DNA of 57,265 nucleotides from Candidatus Saccharimonadota bacterium. Lineage in GTDB: Bacteria; Patescibacteriota; Saccharimonadia; Saccharimonadales; Saccharimonadaceae. Positions 34,075 through 42,494 of this stretch are shown one piece after another; positions within the stretch are counted from its first letter, which is position 1, and every line of letters starts with the position of its first letter. The notes below the pieces were generated by a model. It had not been told where the DNA came from and did no database searches. It worked only from the letters and a program-made list of their open reading frames with translations. Both the position numbers and the translations under genes were made by a program. The DNA lies in assembly GCA_016282495.1 (NCBI GenBank), contig JAEEKR010000014.1, positions 1 through 57,265 of the forward strand. The letters run 5' to 3'.

Positions 34075-35039
34075 TATTTTACCTCCTGTATTGGCATTGG
34101 ATGGAGTTTTTCTTCTCCAGTTAAAATACCTTTTTTAGCACCGAGATTTTTGACTACTGATGTAGAATTGGCTGCACCAAAAATCAGAGATTCTTTAAAC
34201 GAAAAACCATAAGCTAGATGAGCTAGGAAACCAGAGCCCATAGCATCTCCTGCTCCAGTGGAATCTTTTACTTTAACGTCTTCGTAGATCCCGAGACGAT
34301 ATGTCTCGATACCGTTGGTAGCGATGGCGCCCATGGAGGCGTCGGTAATAATCACAGTTTGGACATAATTAGACAGCTTAGACAAGAGCTCAGTTAGAAG
34401 TTGACCAGGAACAATTTCGGCCGCCTCTTGTTTATTCACAATTAAAACATCTACCTCGTCAAGTAGCCCGATAAGCTTTTTTTGTTGTTTTAATTCTGAG
34501 AGGCCAGGATTGAACATAACCTTACAGTTGATGGAATGAGCTTTTTCAAAGAAGCGAAGCAATGTATCCATATCTCCGCCTATGGTGGTAGCATAGAGCC
34601 AGTCTGGTTGTATGAGATCTAGGTCTGATTCGTCGAAGTTATTAAATTTAGAAGAAGAGCCACGGTGGGTTAGAATGGTTCGTTCACCGCTTTTTGCATC
34701 TAGGAGGATGACTGAACATCCGGTGTTTAGTTTAGTAGAAAAGCCAACATAACTACTATCTATCCCCTCATCATCAAGAGTTTGCAAAATCGCTTCTCCT
34801 GCTGGGTCTCTTGATATGTTACCTATAAATATTGCTTCGTGACCGTGTCTGGCAAATGATGTGGCGGAATTAGTGCCACCACCACCAACTTCAAATGAAA
34901 TTTTGTCAATGTCGACCTTGCTGCCGATTTCAAGTTGGCCGAAAATTGATTGACCTTTGTAGTTTGAAGAAACGAAGTCGTCTCGATCAATGAGATAGAT
35001 ATCCTGTAGTGCCGACCCTAAACTGACGATTCTTGCCAT
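34074..35039 (-). CDS. PfkB-family carbohydrate/nucleoside kinase
   Basis: The 321-aa ribokinase-like product has GGGGTNSATSFARHG near residue 53 and the anion-hole motif DSTGAGDAMGSGF near residue 259, with the catalytic Asp. It probably phosphorylates a sugar or nucleoside. Its place between rpe and a LOG protein points to ribose/nucleoside use, but the substrate is not readable. Confidence 0.9.
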   Translation of the reverse strand: MARIVSLGSALQDIYLIDRDDFVSSNYKGQSIFGQLEIGSKVDIDKISFEVGGGGTNSATSFARHGHEAIFIGNISRDPAGEAILQTLDDEGIDSSYVGFSTKLNTGCSVILLDAKSGERTILTHRGSSSKFNNFDESDLDLIQPDWLYATTIGGDMDTLLRFFEKAHSINCKVMFNPGLSELKQQKKLIGLLDEVDVLIVNKQEAAEIVPGQLLTELLSKLSNYVQTVIITDASMGAIATNGIETYRLGIYEDVKVKDSTGAGDAMGSGFLAHLAYGFSFKESLIFGAANSTSVVKNLGAKKGILTGEEKLHPMPIQEVK

Positions 35040-35695
35040 TAGATAACTACTCCATTTTTATCTAATTCTTCGGTAAGTTGATTAAAAACTTCAGGAGCAT
35101 TTTGGGCGTGGCTAATAGCACTTCCAACGTTGATTACGTCAATCCCACTATGAGCTAATGCGCGAACATTTGACATATTAGCACCTCCATCCCAGCCAAT
35201 TTCAATATTTGGTTTAATAGAGCGAATGATATCGACTTTTTCCGTTTGAAGAAGATCGGCTTCTCCACCCTGCATCCCTAGTTTGCCAGAAAAGATAAGC
35301 GCATGATCTGCAGCTTCGAGGTATTGTTTGGCTTTTGAACTACCAGGATAGGTTTGTTTTAAGAAAGCTACGCCTGTTTTGATTCCAGCGTTTTTTAATT
35401 GGTCAAAAATTGGTAGAAGATCTTCGCTAGCTTCACAGTGAAAGATTACCAGAGATGGATTTATTTTGATGAGAGTTTGGATATGTTGAGATGGATTTGT
35501 CACCATCATGTGGACATCACAAACGGTCTTGTCTTTATTCCACCAGATGTTGGATTCGTCGATGGTCTGGTTTTGAGCAAATTCGCCGTCAGTGATGTCT
35601 ACCTGGATGCGTTTAGCGAAGTTGTTATAAACCTCTATGTAACGACGATATTGGCTAATATCTGTAGCAAGTACTGCCGGTACAATTACTGCCAT
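35039..35695 (-). CDS. rpe: Ribulose-phosphate 3-epimerase-like protein
   Basis: The 218-aa TIM barrel keeps VDITDGEF (first catalytic Asp), DVHMMV (His) and WDGGANM (second Asp). It is more divergent than usual: ITDGEF replaces MDGHF. Interconverts Ru5P and Xu5P. One-base overlaps join it to rpiB and the kinase gene. Confidence 0.85.
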   Translation of the reverse strand: MAVIVPAVLATDISQYRRYIEVYNNFAKRIQVDITDGEFAQNQTIDESNIWWNKDKTVCDVHMMVTNPSQHIQTLIKINPSLVIFHCEASEDLLPIFDQLKNAGIKTGVAFLKQTYPGSSKAKQYLEAADHALIFSGKLGMQGGEADLLQTEKVDIIRSIKPNIEIGWDGGANMSNVRALAHSGIDVINVGSAISHAQNAPEVFNQLTEELDKNGVVI

Positions 35696-36141
35696 TATTG
35701 ACCCTCCTCATCTAGGCGATTATTTCGACGCACTAGGCGCTCTTCGTTTAAAAACTCCGTGTTTAAAAAAGTTTTTGCTATATTTTTCATTTCTTCAAGT
35801 TCTTGAAAATCAGCTGATAAGCAAAGAATGTTAGCATCGTTGTGTTCTCGTCCAATCTTGGCAAGTCTAGTATTGAAACCGACTATAGCTCTGATACCTT
35901 TAAAACGATTGGCTTGGATAGAAATGCCATGAGCTGAGCCGCAGAGCAAAATGCCGTAGCTTCCTAGGCTTTCTCGGACTGACTTTGAGACTTTCGTTGC
36001 GAAATCATTATAATCATCGGTTTCTTGGTAGCTATCAGCGCCAAGATCGACTACCTCAAAGCCGTTCTGTATAAGATATTCGGCTAGTCGGTTCTTTTTT
36101 TCGAACCCGCGGTGGTCTGCTCCGATGAAAATTTTTGTCAT
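35695..36141 (-). CDS. rpiB: Ribose-5-phosphate isomerase B
   Basis: The 148-aa product has the RpiB start IGADHRGFEKK and the catalytic Cys loop LLCGSAHGISIQANR. It interconverts R5P and Ru5P. The start abuts the gapA stop. Confidence 0.92.
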   Translation of the reverse strand: MTKIFIGADHRGFEKKNRLAEYLIQNGFEVVDLGADSYQETDDYNDFATKVSKSVRESLGSYGILLCGSAHGISIQANRFKGIRAIVGFNTRLAKIGREHNDANILCLSADFQELEEMKNIAKTFLNTEFLNEERLVRRNNRLDEEGQ

Positions 36142-37181
<1,040 letters not shown>

Positions 37182-37251
37182 CGAGCAGGATGAAAATAGC
37201 TAGTGTTTTTTCGGAACTTTTGAACGCGTTTTCATCAGAAAATAACAGGGT

Positions 37252-37279
37252 GGTCGGAAGTTTCGAGCGCGCTTCTATA
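37252..37279 (-). repeat. Terminator-linked repeated element, copy 3
   Basis: On the minus strand TATAGAAGCGCGCTC then GAAACTTCCGACC, matching the core of the elements at 278-325 and 1876-1922. It lies just after the rpsG terminator and before the gapA promoter. TCGAAACTTCCGA within it is an imperfect palindrome. Confidence 0.6.
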
Positions 37280-37283
37280 AAAC

Positions 37284-37312
37284 AAAAAAAAGACCCCGAA
37301 GGGTCTTTTTTC
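37284..37312 (-). terminator. Terminator of rpsL-rpsG, symmetric
   Basis: AGACCC/GGGTCT with CGAA between, flanked by A run and T run so that it can terminate in both directions. It lies 9 bases after the rpsG stop. Confidence 0.9.
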
Positions 37313-37320
37313 GAAACCAA

Positions 37321-37800
37321 TTAAGCGCGAGCGAAGTGTGCGAAAGCACGGTTTGCTTCGGCCATGCGGTGGCAGTCTTCTTTTTTCTTGAAGGCGGCAC
37401 CAGTTTCGTTGTAAGCATCGATAATTTCGAGCTCGAGGCGTTTGCTGTATGGCATGCCTTGGCGGGCGCGAGCGGATTGAACGAGCCAAGAAAAGGCAAA
37501 GTGTAGCTGACGGTGACCAGAGATTGGGAATGGAATTTGGTAGTTAGCACCGCCTACACGACGAGACTTAACTTCAAAGTCTGGTGAAACGTTAGCGAGA
37601 GCCTTTTCGAAAACTTCGACAGGATTTTCGCTACCTAGTTTTTTGGCGGCACCTTCTAATGCAGCGTAAACTGCGCGTTCGGCAGCTTGTTTTTTGCCAT
37701 CGAGCATTGATTTATTGATAAGGCGTTGAACTAAAATTGATTGATATTTGCGATCTGGGAGGACTTTGCGTTCCAGAGATTTAGTAGTTTTGCGTGGCAT
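37321..37800 (-). CDS. rpsG: 30S ribosomal protein S7
   Basis: The 159-aa product has SRRVGGANYQIP and the C-terminal EDCHRMAEANRAFAHF. It nucleates the 30S head. AGGAGG in the end of rpsL gives its start. A terminator follows, so fusA and tuf are not in this operon. Confidence 0.97.
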   Translation of the reverse strand: MPRKTTKSLERKVLPDRKYQSILVQRLINKSMLDGKKQAAERAVYAALEGAAKKLGSENPVEVFEKALANVSPDFEVKSRRVGGANYQIPFPISGHRQLHFAFSWLVQSARARQGMPYSKRLELEIIDAYNETGAAFKKKEDCHRMAEANRAFAHFARA

Positions 37801-37802
37801 AA

Positions 37803-38216
37803 TTACTTATCCTCCTTTTTGGCACCATATTTAGAACGACCTTGTTTGCGGCCTTGGACGCCTTGAAGATCGAGGGTACCACGAACAATATGATAACGAA
37901 CACCTGGAAGATCTGGCACACGACCACCGCGGACAAGCACAACAGCGTGCTCCTGGAGGTTATGACCTTCACCACCAATGTAAGCCCAAACTTCTTGACC
38001 GTTAGTAAGACGGACACGAGCAACTTTACGAAGAGCTGAGTTCGGTTTCTTTGGTGTTTTGGTAGTTACTTTGATGCAGACACCACGTTTGAGTGGAGCA
38101 GCTTGATCATAGTAACGGGTTTTAAGCGTGTTTACGATTGAACCTAGTGCTGGAGCCTTGGATTTTTTGGCTGAGCTTTTTCTAGGTTTACGAATCAACT
38201 GATTAATAGTTGGCAC
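37803..38216 (-). CDS. rpsL: 30S ribosomal protein S12 with insertion and Lys87 replacement
   Basis: The 137-aa product starts with GTG ([13 protein letters not shown]). [21 protein letters not shown] and [10 protein letters not shown] are kept. Two oddities: residues 25-42 replace a 5-residue loop by 18 residues before KRGVC, and the decoding-centre loop reads [13 protein letters not shown], with Pro where E. coli has Lys87 (codon 37914-37916). Lys87 contacts streptomycin. First gene of rpsL-rpsG behind a strong promoter. Confidence 0.97.
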   Translation of the reverse strand: MPTINQLIRKPRKSSAKKSKAPALGSIVNTLKTRYYDQAAPLKRGVCIKVTTKTPKKPNSALRKVARVRLTNGQEVWAYIGGEGHNLQEHAVVLVRGGRVPDLPGVRYHIVRGTLDLQGVQGRKQGRSKYGAKKEDK

Positions 38217-38254
38217 AGTTAAAATATCCTTAATTATAAGTTAATAATTGATTT

Positions 38255-38285
38255 GCTTGGTTGTTTACAGCAATAACAATCAAGC
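38255..38285 (-). promoter_or_regulatory. Hairpin in the rpsL leader
   Basis: GCTTG-x-TTGTT pairs with AACAA-x-CAAGC around a 9-nt loop in the 5'UTR of about 80 nt. A cis-acting control site for a ribosomal-protein operon is possible. No match to a known leader recognised. Confidence 0.4.
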
Positions 38286-38303
38286 GTGAAACTCTTATCC
38301 TGT

Positions 38304-38332
38304 ATTATACAGGTATAGTGTTAAAAAGTCAA
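38304..38332 (-). promoter_or_regulatory. Strong promoter of rpsL-rpsG
   Basis: Minus strand TTGACT (38327-38332), 17-bp spacer, TATAAT (38304-38309). The -35 begins 2 bases after the tig stop. Confidence 0.8.
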
Positions 38333-38334
38333 GC

Positions 38335-39612
38335 TTATCCTTGGGCTTTAACGAGAAATTCGAGAGTTTTTTCGATGGTGAGGCGATTTTTGACTTCCAT
38401 GCGAACTTGAGGATCTTTGAGGTTGTTAATAGCCTCTGGGGATTTTTGATAAACGTCTCTTAGCTCGGCGATTTTGGCGTCGACTGTGCTATCGTCTACA
38501 GTGATTTTTTGCTCTTTAGCGAGTACTTGGAGTGCAAGCGATGCTCTAACTCTTGCTTCGGCAATCTTTTTGGCTTCTTTTTCCCATTCTTCTTCAGTTT
38601 GGCCAACTTGCTTGAGATAGTCATCGAAGCTCATACCACGAGAGGCAGCGTTGCGGCTGATGTCATCTTTGATGTAATGGAGTTGGTCAGAGATTAGGAT
38701 TTCTGGTACTGGGATTTTGGATTTAGCAACGAGAGCGTCGACGAGATCGTTTTTGTATTTCTCGTTGGCTTTGTGCTCGTTTTGGATTTCGAGATTTTTC
38801 TTGATATCGGCTTTAAGTTCAGCCATGGTTTTGAACGGGCCACACTTTTTGGCTAGTCCATCATCTTCGGCTGGTTTTTTGAGTTCGTTGACTTGTTTTA
38901 GCAATACTTCAAAAACTGTCTTTTTACCGGCAAGATCTTTGCTGTGATAATCTTTCGGGAAGGTGAGGTCAAGATTGAACTTGTCGCCTGGTTCATGGCC
39001 AACGATTCCTTCTTCAAAGCCTGGAATAAATTGTTTTGAGCCGAGGCCTAGAGCGAAATCTTTAGCGGTGCCACCATCAAAGGCTTTGCCGTCTTTTTTA
39101 CCAACGAAATCGATGATAACTTCGTCGCCCATGGCTGCTTTTTTCTTGACAGCTTTCTTTTCGGCATACGCATTCTTGATGTTTTCGATAACTTCGTCAA
39201 TATCTTTTTGGCTAGCTTTAGTCTCAACTTTTTTGACTTTCAAGTTTTTGAAGGCGCCTAATTTGATATCTGGTAAAATGTCGGCTGTAGCAAGATATTC
39301 GGCGGTTTCGTTTGGAACGTATTTTATTACGTTTACTTCTGGCATCATAAGAGGAGACTCTTTAGCTTCTTCAAATGCGGCCGGAATAGTGGAGCGGATG
39401 GCAATTTCTAATGCAGCATTGTTGATTTCGTTTGGATCAAGGTTTTTTTCGGCAACGGATGCTGGCACTTTGCCTTTTCTAAAACCTTGAACTTTAATTT
39501 CTTTTGCAAGATGCTCGATTGCTTTTTTGCGAGCGGTTGATAGATCTTTTTCGTCAAGGACGACTTTAAGCTCCACCCTAGTGTCGGATATTTTCTTTGT
39601 TGTAGTTTTCAT
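38335..39612 (-). CDS. tig: Trigger factor
   Basis: The 425-aa product has the ribosome-binding signature VQGFRKGKVP near residue 38, an FKBP-type domain (GDEVIIDFVGKKDGKAFDGG, about 155-240) and the C-terminal chaperone arms. Leaderless start behind TGaTATAAT. Confidence 0.95.
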   Translation of the reverse strand: MKTTTKKISDTRVELKVVLDEKDLSTARKKAIEHLAKEIKVQGFRKGKVPASVAEKNLDPNEINNAALEIAIRSTIPAAFEEAKESPLMMPEVNVIKYVPNETAEYLATADILPDIKLGAFKNLKVKKVETKASQKDIDEVIENIKNAYAEKKAVKKKAAMGDEVIIDFVGKKDGKAFDGGTAKDFALGLGSKQFIPGFEEGIVGHEPGDKFNLDLTFPKDYHSKDLAGKKTVFEVLLKQVNELKKPAEDDGLAKKCGPFKTMAELKADIKKNLEIQNEHKANEKYKNDLVDALVAKSKIPVPEILISDQLHYIKDDISRNAASRGMSFDDYLKQVGQTEEEWEKEAKKIAEARVRASLALQVLAKEQKITVDDSTVDAKIAELRDVYQKSPEAINNLKDPQVRMEVKNRLTIEKTLEFLVKAQG

Positions 39613-39618
39613 GGGGTG

Positions 39619-39627
39619 ATTATATCA
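39619..39627 (-). promoter_or_regulatory. Extended -10 for tig, leaderless
   Basis: Minus strand TGaTATAAT with 6 nt to the ATG at 39612. Confidence 0.7.
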
Positions 39628-41236
39628 CAATATGGTCGTCGTAAGAAGTGCGGAGGTTTTTTATAATCTGTTTTTGCTCGATACCTAGTTTGATATCTGG
39701 ATTTAAAATACTATTCGGGTCAAAAATTTCTTTGATTTTTTCGTAAAGATTTTTGCGCTCTTCGCTCATGGCTGGGGTTGTGACGAACGCTTTGCTGCGA
39801 CCTTCTGGTGCGCCACCAGTGAAGGAACCCTTGTGTATTAAAATAGCTTCGTGGAATACTCTTATTAGACTTATAATTGGAGGCTCTATGGTTTTGTCGT
39901 TCTCATCTTTTTTTGGCTCCAGCATTTCTAGTTTAATATCTGGTCTTACATAGTAGTTTTCTGTGGCAAAGGATCCATAGATTGGTAAATCTATTTTGAA
40001 TTTCTTTTCAATTTTAACTAAATCCTCTATAAATGCACCGAGCTCTAATGATGGAATGTAAAAATCATCCAAGAAACCGAATCTTTCGCCACGCGCATCA
40101 CTGTTGAGATAGTTATTTAGCGCACCGATCAACTCCTTTAAATAAATTTGGTTTTCTTTATCTTCAACGAAGTAATTTGATCTTCTTGGAAGATGTTCTA
40201 AACATTTGCTAAAATGTTTAGAATTCTTTTTGTTACTTTCGTTGAAATTTAATACAACGAGAAAACTGTCATCCCCTGTTTTCTTTGTGATAAATTTTAA
40301 CTTTTTGCCGTATTCTTCTGATTTTTCGAAAATCCGCATGTCATAAATGTTCGCTTCGGCTGGATTCAGTGGTAGGGCGAAATTAAGAAATTCTAACGCT
40401 TTTTGAATTGAGTTGAATGTAACGAGCAAGTGCCTTGAAGGTGATGGTGAGACGTCGCAACGTAGTATTATTTCAGAGATAATGCCAAGTGTGCCTTGTG
40501 AAGCCAAGAATATTGGAGCAAGGTCGAATGATTTGTCTGTTTTTACGCAAGTTACTGCTGGATAACCACTAGAATCGTAGCTACTATTTGCTAGATTATT
40601 TATCGTTTGTTTTTGATTCGATAATAGTTCGTCAATGTTTTTGTAAATCCTATTTTCGAATGATTTGCCATCTTTAAGTTGTTCCATCTTTTTATGGCTC
40701 ATTTTTGTAGTCTGTAAGCGATCTCCGTTTGATAACACTGCTTCGATTCTTTCAATATGCTTGATGACGCCTCCATATTTTGATGCGAAAGAATCAACTT
40801 GGCAATTAGCAATTATCCCGCCAATAGTGTGCCCCGGATGTGCGTTGATTGCGATTGTCAACCCATGTAATGATAATGCCGAGTTTAATTGCCCTAATGT
40901 GACCCCGGCTTCTACGCGTACGAGTCTGCTACGAGGATCTATTTCTTTGATATGGTTCATCTTTTCCATAGAGATAACCATTCCGTTTGTGAGGTCTGCA
41001 CCAGTTTTATCTAAGCCACTGCCTCTTACTGCAATTGGGATTTTGTAGTTTTTAATTGCTAGTTGATTTATAAAGGTTAGAATTTTGCTGAGATCTTGCG
41101 TATTCTCCGGTAGAGCAACGAATCGTGGTTTTATTTTCAATATAGATCTATCTGTAGAATAAGCTTCAAGAATTGCGTCTTTGTCAAAGACGTTGCCTGA
41201 GATGTATTGGTTGAGATAACTTGCTACTTTATTCAA
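39620..41236 (-). CDS. FAD-linked oxidase (GlcD / D-lactate dehydrogenase-like)
   Basis: The 538-aa product has an FAD_binding_4 domain with AVRGSGLDKTGADL and HPGHTIGGIIANC, then the oxidase C-terminal domain ending with EIFDPNSILNPDIK. It oxidises a 2-hydroxy acid in relatives. The Fe-S partner domain is absent and the substrate unknown. Start is TTG 41236 after AAAGGGTGG. The stop lies 7 bases before the tig ATG, so the tig promoter overlaps the gene end. Confidence 0.85.
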   Translation of the reverse strand: MNKVASYLNQYISGNVFDKDAILEAYSTDRSILKIKPRFVALPENTQDLSKILTFINQLAIKNYKIPIAVRGSGLDKTGADLTNGMVISMEKMNHIKEIDPRSRLVRVEAGVTLGQLNSALSLHGLTIAINAHPGHTIGGIIANCQVDSFASKYGGVIKHIERIEAVLSNGDRLQTTKMSHKKMEQLKDGKSFENRIYKNIDELLSNQKQTINNLANSSYDSSGYPAVTCVKTDKSFDLAPIFLASQGTLGIISEIILRCDVSPSPSRHLLVTFNSIQKALEFLNFALPLNPAEANIYDMRIFEKSEEYGKKLKFITKKTGDDSFLVVLNFNESNKKNSKHFSKCLEHLPRRSNYFVEDKENQIYLKELIGALNNYLNSDARGERFGFLDDFYIPSLELGAFIEDLVKIEKKFKIDLPIYGSFATENYYVRPDIKLEMLEPKKDENDKTIEPPIISLIRVFHEAILIHKGSFTGGAPEGRSKAFVTTPAMSEERKNLYEKIKEIFDPNSILNPDIKLGIEQKQIIKNLRTSYDDHIVI

Positions 41237-41260
41237 AAAACCACCCTTTAATTCTTTTTA

Positions 41261-41269
41261 ATTATAGCA
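41261..41269 (-). promoter_or_regulatory. Extended -10 of the FAD oxidase gene
   Basis: Minus strand TGcTATAAT, 24 nt before the TTG start, with a Shine-Dalgarno between. Confidence 0.65.
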
Positions 41270-41277
41270 TAAGAAAT

Positions 41278-41889
41278 TTAAATTGAAAAAAGTTTTTTAA
41301 GCTCTTCTTGAATTTCGTTTGGAGTCGGAGAAGCATCAAGTGTTGATATACCGAATTTTTTCGCAATTTTTAGATATGCGGAATCTACTGCATGTTGGAA
41401 ATCCATCGATTTTGACTCGAAAGTGTCTTTTTTTGAATTATCATCGCGTGTTGTTTCTCTTGTTAGACGTGTGTCATCATCTAATGTCAAGATAACTGAG
41501 TGAGTTGGCTTTATATATGCTTTTGGCATGAAATCATTAGTAATTTCTATTATTTTATCAATTGAGACACCTTGACCATAGCCTTGATATGCTAGCGTTG
41601 ACCACCAGTTTCGAGCTGAAATTACAATTCCACCAGTTCTTAGAGTTGGTTCGGCAATTTTGCGCCATAATTCTAGCCTAGCAACTGTAAATAGTAATAA
41701 ATGGCTTTCTGGTTCTAAGTTGTATTTTTTGTTTTTAATAATCTCGCGAAGAGCATGAGCTGATTCTAAATCTCCATCTGGCTCGTGAAATGTAACAACT
41801 TTTTTGCCTTGTTTTTTAAAGCTATTAGCTAACATTTCTACTTGCGTAGATTTACCTGTGGCGTCTTGTCCTTCGATCACAATATACAT
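41278..41889 (-). CDS. tmk: Thymidylate kinase
   Basis: The 203-aa product has P-loop IEGQDATGKSTQ, SARNWWSTLAYQGYGQG and a DDTRLTRE lid segment. Phosphorylates dTMP. The ATG overlaps the tdk stop by one base with AAGGAG upstream. Confidence 0.93.
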   Translation of the reverse strand: MYIVIEGQDATGKSTQVEMLANSFKKQGKKVVTFHEPDGDLESAHALREIIKNKKYNLEPESHLLLFTVARLELWRKIAEPTLRTGGIVISARNWWSTLAYQGYGQGVSIDKIIEITNDFMPKAYIKPTHSVILTLDDDTRLTRETTRDDNSKKDTFESKSMDFQHAVDSAYLKIAKKFGISTLDASPTPNEIQEELKKLFSI

Positions 41890-42479
41890 TATTTTTCTCC
41901 TTCACGATATTTTTCGATACAGGCTGGGCATAAGGCACGATATTCGACTTTAGATTTCCCATCGTCGATTAAAATATCTGGGCCGTCGAAGACTATTTTA
42001 TTGTCTATGAATCGACAATTCGCTGTGGCTTTGCGGCCGCACTCGCAGATTGTTTTTAATTCTTCAATGTCATGCGCAATTTGTAAAAGTCGTGTAGCAC
42101 CCTCGAAGCCACTATCGGTTTGTTTAAAGTTTAATCTTAAACCATAGGCCATTACTGGTATATCTAATTTTATAGTTATTTGCATGAGCTGATCTGCTTG
42201 TTTTGGCGTCATAAATTGGGCTTCGTCTACAAGTATGCATGAAACATCAGAAAAATTTGATTTAACTTTTTCGTAAATATCATCTTCTTTTGTGAAACAA
42301 AAATTTGTTTCTCTTTCTGGACCAATACGCGTTAAAAGCTTAGTTCCATTTTTGGAATCTGTTGCCGGTTTTATGACGCAGACTTTATGACCGCGTTCTT
42401 CATAGTTAAAGGCGACTTGGAGAAGTTGCATAGTTTTACCACATCCCATAGCGCCATATCTAAAATATAACTTTGCCAT
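41889..42479 (-). CDS. tdk: Thymidine kinase
   Basis: The 196-aa type II TK has P-loop YGAMGCGKTMQ, ILVDEAQFM and two Cys pairs of a zinc lasso (CECG...ALCPAC). It salvages thymidine, as tmk next door completes dTDP. The ATG lies 6 nt after TGcAATAAT, which itself overlaps the stop of the upstream ABC gene, so it may be both co-transcribed and separately started. Confidence 0.95.
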   Translation of the reverse strand: MAKLYFRYGAMGCGKTMQLLQVAFNYEERGHKVCVIKPATDSKNGTKLLTRIGPERETNFCFTKEDDIYEKVKSNFSDVSCILVDEAQFMTPKQADQLMQITIKLDIPVMAYGLRLNFKQTDSGFEGATRLLQIAHDIEELKTICECGRKATANCRFIDNKIVFDGPDILIDDGKSKVEYRALCPACIEKYREGEK

Positions 42480-42485
42480 AGCTAA

Positions 42486-42494
42486 ATTATTGCA
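42486..42494 (-). promoter_or_regulatory. Possible internal leaderless promoter of tdk
   Basis: Minus strand TGcAATAAT with 6 nt to the ATG at 42479, overlapping the TAA of the ABC gene. Confidence 0.5.

Noticed and set aside
37925-37990. YIGGEGHN in S12 suspected as a loss of a conserved Pro
   Set aside because: E. coli S12 has the same GG, so this is ordinary variation. Only the Lys87 position is unusual.
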